From: Spirochaetales bacterium
Lineage (GTDB): Bacteria > Spirochaetota > Spirochaetia > SZUA-6 > DRHE01
Reading direction: 5' to 3'
Length of the DNA: 5,343 nt
NCBI GenBank assembly: GCA_023136785.1
Contig: JAGLQP010000164.1
Coordinates: forward strand, 1 to 5,343
Of the stretch, positions 1 to 4,380 are shown piece after piece. A model generated the notes under the pieces. That model saw only the letters and a program-made list of their open reading frames with translations. It did not search any database and was not told where the DNA came from. How positions within the stretch are numbered: position 1 is the first letter of the stretch; each line of letters opens with the position of its first letter. The translations under genes and the position numbers were made by a program.

Positions 1-95
1 AGCATCCGGCTGCTGCCCATCACTGCTACCGGGGTACCGTCAGAGACATTGCCGGTCAATTCTTTTCTAGCTTGGCTGCGAAATGCATTCAGCAC
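1..95 (-). CDS. Possible 5' end of an unidentified gene, cut by the left edge
   Basis: A GTG codon at 95-93 lies two bases after the TGA of the DUF167 gene (100-98) and opens a frame that stays free of stops for 31 codons to the window edge. The visible peptide begins VLNAFRSQARKELTG and continues into a stretch ending VAVMGSSRM. A purine-rich GGAGG on the minus strand (113-109), inside the end of the DUF167 gene, could act as a ribosome binding site, though its spacing of about 13 bases is long. The tight junction would fit a co-transcribed pair. I do not recognise the product, and 31 open codons could arise by chance. An alternative ATG at 88-86 reaches a stop after ten codons. Confidence 0.35.
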   Translation of the reverse strand, partial: MLNAFRSQARKELTGNVSDGTPVAVMGSSRM

Positions 96-97
96 CT

Positions 98-421
98 TCA
101 GAGAGCTTCCTCCAGTGCTGACTTGGTTGTTTTTGGAAGATGAATCACTTTGTGCCGGGAAGTTTCACCGGAAACGATCTCTATCTCCGACTTTGATATC
201 GACAATGCCTTGGCCAAGTATTTCACCAGCTCCTTGTTGGCTTCCCCTTTTGAGGCCGGCGCCTGAACTCGGATTACCAACTCACCGTTTCGCACACCAA
301 CAATTTGGTTCCGCCCAGCCTTAGGGAAGACCTTTACCTTGAGAATTATTCTTTCCTCCCCTATCGTAAAGGGCAACTGTTCAGCCGACATTGACGTTCT
401 GATAATCTGTGAAGTTTCCAT
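98..421 (-). CDS. DUF167 / UPF0235 (YggU-like) family protein
   Basis: This encodes a 107-residue protein that looks like a complete member of the small DUF167 (YggU) family, whose biochemical role is not established. The family pattern is clear: a first strand rich in Val and Lys (ILKVKVFPKAGRNQIVGV, residues 26-43), a second strand (GELVIRVQAPASKGEANKEL, about 46-65) with the conserved APxxGxAN core, then a helix and the SGETSRHKVI segment near residues 84-93, matching the usual SGxxSRxKxI. The ATG at 421 gives ten extra residues before a second ATG at 391. Neither has a convincing ribosome binding site, so the start is uncertain, and the conserved fold begins only around residue 25. It is transcribed away from the flavodiiron cluster. 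A further gene may follow immediately downstream. Confidence 0.88.
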   Translation of the reverse strand: METSQIIRTSMSAEQLPFTIGEERIILKVKVFPKAGRNQIVGVRNGELVIRVQAPASKGEANKELVKYLAKALSISKSEIEIVSGETSRHKVIHLPKTTKSALEEAL

Positions 422-582
422 GAAAACGATAGGCGCATTTCCACCCCTTGTTCAAGGTCCCGTCTTGTGAAGTTGAAGTATGGAGAGCATTCCCGTCGTT
501 AGAAGAAACGAGCACTACGAAGGCAATAGCAGTATTACCACCGGAATAAGAGAAAGGATATTCTGATCATGGGAATGAATCT
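422..582. other. Divergent spacer between the DUF167 gene and the small ORF
   Basis: This 161-bp stretch separates genes pointing in opposite directions and should hold start signals for both. I could not find a convincing -35/-10 pair on either strand. It contains an interrupted palindrome, CCTTG-TT-CAAGG at 446-457, which could be an operator half-site pair or chance. AAAGGA at 553-558 is a good ribosome binding site, but it points at a five-codon reading frame (569-586) rather than at the start of the small gene. Confidence 0.4.
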
Positions 583-586
583 GTGA
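569..586 (+). other. Five-codon leader ORF overlapping the next start codon
   Basis: ATG at 569 follows AAAGGA (553-558) with a 10-base gap, a better start context than that of the gene behind it. It encodes Met-Gly-Met-Asn-Leu and ends in TGA at 584-586, which overlaps the GTG start at 583-585 (GTGA). Such an overlap can couple translation, with ribosomes that terminate on the leader restarting on the GTG. A reading frame this short is easily produced by chance. Confidence 0.25.
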
Positions 587-834
587 ACACCTCACGGATT
601 TTCGAGGAACTACTCATTGTCGAAGAATGCAAATCTCAACTGTCCAAGAACAACGTGGACAATTTCTTGAAAAGGCTCCTTCAGAGGTTGGACACAGAAA
701 AAAGGAAAACCTTCCCGATCATCGTCGCTCATATTATGATTACATTTCTAAAGTGCGTTGATACAGGACGAACGGCAGCCTTGTCTAAAAGACAACCTTT
801 TATCATAGTAAAACTTATACGCGCAGCTAAGTAA
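583..834 (+). CDS. Small unrecognised protein upstream of the flavodiiron gene
   Basis: An 83-residue reading frame with a GTG start. An in-frame TAA at 547-549 and the absence of another start codon leave GTG 583 as the only usable full-length start. Residues 5-50 look helical and charged (FEELLIVEECKSQL, then NNVDNFLKRLLQRLDTEKRK). Residues 43-58 are more hydrophobic (FPIIVAHIMITFLKC), and the C-terminus is basic. It has two cysteines (about 16 and 58) but no metal-binding CxxC, signal peptide or recognised domain. GC content is about 41 % by hand count, against roughly 52-62 % in stretches I sampled from the next gene. The stop lies 15 bases before the flavodiiron start, so co-transcription is likely if the gene is real. 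I do not recognise it. It may be a real small protein, a decayed gene or a non-coding leader. Confidence 0.45.
   Translation: MNTSRIFEELLIVEECKSQLSKNNVDNFLKRLLQRLDTEKRKTFPIIVAHIMITFLKCVDTGRTAALSKRQPFIIVKLIRAAK
781..809 (+). promoter_or_regulatory. Possible flavodiiron promoter with a palindrome over the -35
   Basis: TTGTCT (781-786) and CATAGT (804-809) are separated by 17 bases, and each matches four of six positions of the sigma-70 consensus. The -35 hexamer is also the left arm of a perfect 6-bp inverted repeat, TTGTCT-aaa-AGACAA (781-795), followed by CCTTTT. Transcription would begin near 816, leaving a short leader with the strong ribosome binding site of the flavodiiron gene. The palindrome could be a repressor site or a weak RNA hairpin. 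It lies inside the 3' end of the small ORF, so the element would be intragenic if that ORF is real. Confidence 0.3.
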
Positions 835-837
835 TTC

Positions 838-844
838 AAGGAGG
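838..844 (+). promoter_or_regulatory. Ribosome binding site of the flavodiiron gene
   Basis: AAGGAGG ends five bases before the ATG at 850. This near-perfect Shine-Dalgarno sequence fixes the start of the flavodiiron protein and predicts efficient translation. No other gene in the window has so clean a site. Confidence 0.85.
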
Positions 845-849
845 ACTCA

Positions 850-2052
850 ATGCCTGCTGTTGAAATTCGGAAAAACGTCTACTGGATCGGAGTAAACGAC
901 AGAACCACGGATCTCTTCGAAGGAATCTGGCCGATCGAAGAGGAAGGAGTGTCCTACAACTCCTACCTGATTCTCGATAAGAAGAAGGTGCTGATAGACC
1001 TGTCCAAGGCATTGAAGACCGACGAGTTCTTCAGCCAAATTCAGGACCTGATTCCGATTCAGGATCTGGACTATATTGTGATGAATCACCTGGAGCCCGA
1101 CCACACGGGTGTTCTGAAGACTTTCCTGCAGATCAATCCCAAAGCAACGATCCTTGGCACACCCAAGATGAAGGAACTATTGGCCAATTTTTACGGGGTA
1201 ACGGAAAATTTCCAGGTTGTTCAGGATGGAGAAAGCCTCGACATCGGCAGCCGAACGCTGCAGTTCGTTCACACCCCCTTTGTTCACTGGCCGGAAACCA
1301 TGATGACCTACGATGGTGCGGAGAAGATCCTCTTCTCCTGCGACGGCTTCGGCGGCTACGGAGCCTTGATCGGCACGATCTTCGATGATGAGTGCAAGAA
1401 CCTGCCCTTCTACGAGCAGGAGTCGCTGCGCTACTACGTGAATATCGTGGCCAAGTTCAGTAAGCCTACCCTCAATGCGATCAGAAAATTGGGGGGAATC
1501 GAAATCAAGATAATCGCCCCGTCCCACGGGCTCATCTGGCGGAACAATCCGGGACGAATTATCGAACTGTACAAGAAGTGGGCCGAATACGCCACCGGAG
1601 CGACCGAGCCCGGAATTACTCTGGTCTACGGTTCCATGTACGGCAACACGGAACGGGTGATGGACGTGGTCGCTCAGGGAATCACCAAGGCGGGAGTTCC
1701 CCTGCAGATATTCGATGCCGCCCGCATCCATGTCAGCTACATCCTGCCGGCTCTCTGGGTCAATCGGGGAGTCATGATCGGAGCACCCACCTACGAAGGG
1801 GCGTTGTTCCCGCCTGTCATGGACGTGCTGAATCATGCCGCAGTGAAGCGAATCATCAACAAGAAAGCGGTGATGTTCGGAAGTTACGGCTGGAGCGGCG
1901 GAGCCCTTCGCAATATCAAGAAGATTATTGAGCCGATAAAATGGGAGCTCGAGGATTCCCTTGAGTTCAGCGGCAGCCCGACGAAAGAAGATCTCGATAA
2001 AGCCAGGACGTTTGGCGAAAAGTTCGCCGAACAGATTAAAAACGGCGGTTGA
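850..2052 (+). CDS. fprA: Class A flavodiiron protein (O2/NO reductase, FprA-like)
   Basis: A complete 400-residue cytoplasmic flavodiiron protein, the usual length of the class A form. Family members reduce O2 to water or NO to N2O, using electrons passed by rubredoxin or a similar donor to FMN and then to a diiron centre. Residues 1-250 form the metallo-beta-lactamase-like domain with the diiron ligand set intact: H80, E82, D84 and H85 (HLEPDH), H146 (FVHWPE), D165 (SCDGFGG) and H226 (APSHG). Residues 255-397 form the flavodoxin domain, with the FMN phosphate loop YGSMYGNTE (260-268), the GAPTYEG loop (311-317) and FGSYGWSGGA (343-352). There is no C-terminal rubredoxin or NADH-reductase extension, which excludes flavorubredoxin (NorV) and longer classes. 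It follows a small unknown ORF by 15 bases and is followed by a stem-loop. The sequence alone does not settle O2 versus NO preference. The family call is very secure; the symbol follows common usage. Confidence 0.97.
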   Translation: MPAVEIRKNVYWIGVNDRTTDLFEGIWPIEEEGVSYNSYLILDKKKVLIDLSKALKTDEFFSQIQDLIPIQDLDYIVMNHLEPDHTGVLKTFLQINPKATILGTPKMKELLANFYGVTENFQVVQDGESLDIGSRTLQFVHTPFVHWPETMMTYDGAEKILFSCDGFGGYGALIGTIFDDECKNLPFYEQESLRYYVNIVAKFSKPTLNAIRKLGGIEIKIIAPSHGLIWRNNPGRIIELYKKWAEYATGATEPGITLVYGSMYGNTERVMDVVAQGITKAGVPLQIFDAARIHVSYILPALWVNRGVMIGAPTYEGALFPPVMDVLNHAAVKRIINKKAVMFGSYGWSGGALRNIKKIIEPIKWELEDSLEFSGSPTKEDLDKARTFGEKFAEQIKNGG

Positions 2053-2053
2053 T

Positions 2054-2088
2054 CCGGTAGAGGTATCGGAGATATCCTAATACCCCGG
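2054..2088 (+). terminator. Imperfect stem-loop just after the flavodiiron stop codon
   Basis: Two bases after the stop codon the sequence can fold on itself: CCGG (2054-2057) with CCGG (2085-2088), GGTAT (2062-2066) with ATACC (2080-2084), and GGA (2068-2070) with TCC (2075-2077) around a GATA loop, with a four-base bulge on the left side. No run of T follows directly; only TTT (2093-2095) and TTTT (2105-2108) come later. It may be a weak or factor-assisted terminator or a 3'-end stabiliser. Confidence 0.4.
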
Positions 2089-2151
2089 CCTGGTTTCGTT
2101 CAGCTTTTCCCCGTCTTTATCCCCTTCTTGGCTGAAACGTATAGGTATTTC

Positions 2152-2160
2152 TGATACAAT
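2152..2160 (+). promoter_or_regulatory. Extended -10 promoter for the phosphate transporter gene
   Basis: TGATACAAT matches the extended -10 pattern TGnTATAAT at all but one base. There is no good -35 at 16-18 bases upstream (CTGAAA or TGAAAC at best; TTGGCT at 2128 is 21 bases away), but extended -10 promoters often work without one. Transcription would start near 2167, giving a leader of about 56 bases. An inverted repeat, CGTTCAGC (2097-2104) with GCTGAAaCG (2131-2139, one bulged A), lies just upstream and might bind a regulator. I saw no recognisable Pho box. Confidence 0.5.
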
Positions 2161-2189
2161 ACGCACATCCAAAACACAGACAGCGACGA

Positions 2190-2218
2190 TTCTCCGCAGG
2201 AGGAGGCGGGGAGGGAGG
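2190..2218 (+). promoter_or_regulatory. Tandem ribosome binding sites, one in a small hairpin
   Basis: Two Shine-Dalgarno-like tracts precede the GTG at 2223: AGGAGGAGG (2198-2206), which is 16 bases away, and GGGAGG (2213-2218), which is 4 bases away. Bases 2190-2195 (TTCTCC) can pair with 2199-2204 (GGAGGA) around a GCA loop, allowing one G-U pair, and would hide the first tract but not the second. The close GGGAGG supports the GTG as the true start. The hairpin may be chance in a purine-rich leader. Confidence 0.5.
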
Positions 2219-2222
2219 CGAC

Positions 2223-3896
2223 GTGACCGTCGAGATATTGCTCACTCTGGTCGGCGGACTTGGACTGTTTTTCCTCGGCATGAGGACTATGTCCGACGCG
2301 CTTCGAAAAGTCGCGGGAGACAGCTTCAAGAAAACCCTTGATGTTATTACAAAGAAACCGATTTTTGGACTGCTGGTCGGGACTTTTGTTACCGCACTGA
2401 TCCAAAGCTCCAGCGCCACTACGGTCATGGCCGTTGGCTTCGTAAATGCGGGTTTGCTTACCCTGCGACAGGCGATCTCCATAGTCCTAGGAGCCAATAT
2501 AGGCACAACCCTGACAGCCTGGCTCGTCTCTTTTCTCGCCGTGTTTAAAATCACCCGCTACGCCCTTCCCGCGATCGGAATTGGCTTTTTCCTAACCATG
2601 CTGAGGAAGAAACAAAAGGTCCGCAGGTGGGGTCAGCTGCTCCTTGGATTCGGAGTTCTATTCGTGGGACTGGGCTTCATCAAGGACGCCTTTGGCCCGC
2701 TGCAGGAACGGGCGATCCTCAAAGATTTTATCGTTCGCTTTGGCTCCTACCCGGGTCTCGGCATCCTGATTGGGATGTTGCTCACGATCGTCCTTCAAAG
2801 TTCCTCTGCAACTATTGCCCTGCTGCAGATCCTCGCTTTTTCCGGGCTGATCGATTTCCATATCGCCATCCCGATCATCCTTGGTGAGAATATCGGTACA
2901 ACCGTCACTGCCGAGCTGGCCGCCCTCGGCACGAACCTCAATGCTCGCCGAACCGCCCGGTCCCACGCGCTGTTGAACATATTCGGAGTATTCTATATGG
3001 CCGTGCCTGTCTATCTGGGCTGGTACGGGCAGCTGATCGAAGCGCTCATCCCCGGACCGGTGACACAGGGCAACATCATGTTCCATATTGCCTTGGCCCA
3101 TACCGTCTTCAACGTAGTCAATTCGGTCTGCGTATTTCTGCCACTGGTGCGGGTGTTGGAAAAGGCGGCGGTCAGGCTGACTCGGAGCAGAAAAGACGCT
3201 CTCGAGCTCGCGCCGATATATCTGGAAAAACACCTGCTCGATTCTCCTCCCCTCGCGATTCAACAGGCGATCAAAGAGTTGATTCGCATGGCCGAAATGG
3301 CAAAAGACGCTCTTGGCAATGCGATCGGCTGTTTCTTCAACTACGACCCCACCCTCGAAGATAGGGTGCGAAAACAGGAGGATGCCATCGACCTGCTTCA
3401 GAAAGAGATTACCCAGTACTTGATAGAAATATCGGAAAGGAATCTCGACGAGACCGAGGCGGAAGAGATTCCGGTGCTGGTTCACTCCGTGAATGACGTT
3501 GAAAGAATCGGGGATCATGCGGAAAACATCATCGAATTAGCCATTCGTAAACAGGATCAGAAGCTCGAAATCGGGGAAAGAGCCTTGGAAGAGCTGAAAC
3601 AAATCGCCGATCACACTCATGCGATGTTCGATGACGTTCTTCAAACTCTGCGCGAACAGAACGATCGGGCGGCTCGTCGGGTCCTGGAAAAAGAGGAAAA
3701 GTTGAATTCCATGCAGATCGGGATGAAGGAGAATCACGTGATCCGGCTGCAGAACCAGGAGTGCCACATCCTCGCCGGCCTGGTATTCGTAAGCTTTGTG
3801 GACAACCTTGAAAAGATTGGGGATCACATCACCAACATCGCTCAGGCTTCTCTACGCCATCTGCGCTGGAGCCAGGAGTTGCGGTTGGAAAAGTAA
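2223..3896 (+). CDS. Na+/phosphate cotransporter family protein with a PhoU-like domain
   Basis: A complete 557-residue inner-membrane protein of the bacterial Na/Pi-cotransporter II (NptA/PNaS) family, expected to move phosphate with Na+. The membrane half (about residues 4-312) holds the two inverted family repeats. The first has QSSSATT (61-67) and GANIGTT (90-96); the second has QSSSAT (192-197) and GENIGTT (221-227). These paired QSSS motifs form the substrate and ion site in the family. Hydrophobic segments lie near 4-20, 47-80, 84-125, 138-155, 175-220, 250-268 and 285-312. The cytoplasmic half (about 345-545) is a helical PhoU-like domain with two copies of its signature, VERIGDHAENI (426-436) and LEKIGDHITNI (529-539), which in PhoU proteins bind metal and sense phosphate status. 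The GTG start is supported by GGGAGG and because the protein then begins with the family's LLGGLGLFLxGM-like opening. An extended -10 promoter lies upstream. Import is the usual reading, but PhoU-fused members have also been linked to phosphate homeostasis or efflux. Confidence 0.95.
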   Translation: MTVEILLTLVGGLGLFFLGMRTMSDALRKVAGDSFKKTLDVITKKPIFGLLVGTFVTALIQSSSATTVMAVGFVNAGLLTLRQAISIVLGANIGTTLTAWLVSFLAVFKITRYALPAIGIGFFLTMLRKKQKVRRWGQLLLGFGVLFVGLGFIKDAFGPLQERAILKDFIVRFGSYPGLGILIGMLLTIVLQSSSATIALLQILAFSGLIDFHIAIPIILGENIGTTVTAELAALGTNLNARRTARSHALLNIFGVFYMAVPVYLGWYGQLIEALIPGPVTQGNIMFHIALAHTVFNVVNSVCVFLPLVRVLEKAAVRLTRSRKDALELAPIYLEKHLLDSPPLAIQQAIKELIRMAEMAKDALGNAIGCFFNYDPTLEDRVRKQEDAIDLLQKEITQYLIEISERNLDETEAEEIPVLVHSVNDVERIGDHAENIIELAIRKQDQKLEIGERALEELKQIADHTHAMFDDVLQTLREQNDRAARRVLEKEEKLNSMQIGMKENHVIRLQNQECHILAGLVFVSFVDNLEKIGDHITNIAQASLRHLRWSQELRLEK

Positions 3897-3904
3897 AGGA
3901 GAAC
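3897..3904. other. Eight-base gap between converging genes
   Basis: The TAA of the transporter gene (3894-3896) and the TAG of the rhodanese gene (3907-3905 on the minus strand) face each other across eight bases. A weak 5-bp inverted repeat, GGAGA (3898-3902) with TCTCC (3916-3920), spans the rhodanese stop, but its loop is 13 bases and there is no T run on either strand. I find no convincing intrinsic terminator, so the two transcripts may overlap at their 3' ends. Confidence 0.6.
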
Positions 3905-4321
3905 CTACTCCCTGATCTCCAGCCCGCCCTTCCAGTTGTTCACTCCGCCGAAATCGAGAACGTTGGTGAAACCAAGGTCTTCCAGGGTATCGGAGGCGAC
4001 TCCTGAACGGTTACCGGATCTACAGTAGACGATAATCCGGGCGGTACGATCCTCCGTGGGCAGGTTGTCGGCGATCACGTCAAAAGGAATATTGATCGCC
4101 GAGGGAATAGCCCCGGAGTTGTACTCCTCTTCGGTGCGAACGTCCACCAGGTAGGTATTTGGATCGTTGGCGGCAATGATCTCCGCGAGTCTCTCCGAGC
4201 TAAGCGGCTCAATTTCAGCCCCGGCGGCAGTACCCTGGTCTTTGGCTTCACCGCGGCCACCGGCAAACAGCACCGCTCCGGACACAAATAATATTACCAA
4301 AACTATAAGAATTGCTTTCAT
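3905..4321 (-). CDS. Exported single-domain rhodanese-like sulfurtransferase
   Basis: Read from the ATG at 4321 this is a 138-residue protein with a signal peptide. The opening Met-Lys-Ala is followed by a hydrophobic core (ILIVLVILFVSGAVLFA, residues 4-20), with likely cleavage after A20. There is no lipobox cysteine, so a periplasmic or membrane-anchored protein is expected, not a lipoprotein. Residues about 38-138 form one rhodanese domain: the VDVRTEEEY motif (59-67), SAINIPF (74-80), the active-site loop CRSGNRS with catalytic C100 (100-106), and the closing GGVNNWKGG (125-133). Single-domain rhodaneses carry sulfur on this cysteine and pass it to thiol acceptors; the true acceptor here is unknown. 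The frame could be extended to a TTG at 4357, but that would put twelve residues before the signal peptide, and TTGACC there may instead be a -35 box. It lies 59 bases downstream of the nitrilase-like gene on the same strand. Confidence 0.92.
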   Translation of the reverse strand: MKAILIVLVILFVSGAVLFAGGRGEAKDQGTAAGAEIEPLSSERLAEIIAANDPNTYLVDVRTEEEYNSGAIPSAINIPFDVIADNLPTEDRTARIIVYCRSGNRSGVASDTLEDLGFTNVLDFGGVNNWKGGLEIRE

Positions 4322-4327
4322 GCCTAT

Positions 4328-4357
4328 AAAATAATCATGCCATATCGCTGCGGTCAA
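4328..4357 (-). promoter_or_regulatory. Possible promoter giving a leaderless rhodanese transcript
   Basis: On the minus strand TTGACC (4357-4352) lies 18 bases before TATTTT (4333-4328). The -35 matches five of six consensus bases and the -10 four of six. Transcription would begin close to 4321, the A of the rhodanese ATG, leaving no room for a ribosome binding site. No good Shine-Dalgarno sequence is seen there (only ATAGGC directly before the ATG). The gene may instead be read through from the nitrilase-like gene. Confidence 0.28.
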
Positions 4358-4380
4358 TCTTCGGTGTTCGAATTCTCAGG

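Noticed and set aside
49..324. Plus-strand open frame opposite the DUF167 gene
   Set aside because: The DUF167 family motifs on the minus strand are clear, and the plus-strand translation is proline/leucine-rich without a recognisable fold.
446..457. CCTTG-TT-CAAGG palindrome as a defined operator
   Set aside because: The arms are five bases, and no promoter could be placed beside it with confidence, so it is mentioned only within the spacer entry.
690..761. Frameshift in the small ORF, with a second frame ending in TGA at 759-761
   Set aside because: The alternative frame gives a plausible short peptide, but nothing in the sequence favours it over the uninterrupted frame, and there is no known homologue to compare with.
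1177..1836. Minus-strand open frame (219 codons) inside the flavodiiron gene
   Set aside because: It is a codon-bias shadow of a gene with all catalytic motifs intact, and its translation is Asp/Arg/Gly/His-rich with no domain pattern.
2658..3518. Long minus-strand open frame (286 codons) inside the transporter gene
   Set aside because: It is antisense to a clear membrane transporter-PhoU gene; its translation has no hydrophobic or family pattern and is rich in residues that arise as complements of the real codons.
3898..3920. GGAGA/TCTCC inverted repeat as a bidirectional terminator
   Set aside because: The stem is only five base pairs with a 13-base loop, and no T run follows on either strand.
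4322..4357. TTG at 4357 as the start of the rhodanese gene
   Set aside because: It would place twelve non-signal residues before a textbook Met-Lys-plus-hydrophobic signal peptide starting at the ATG at 4321.
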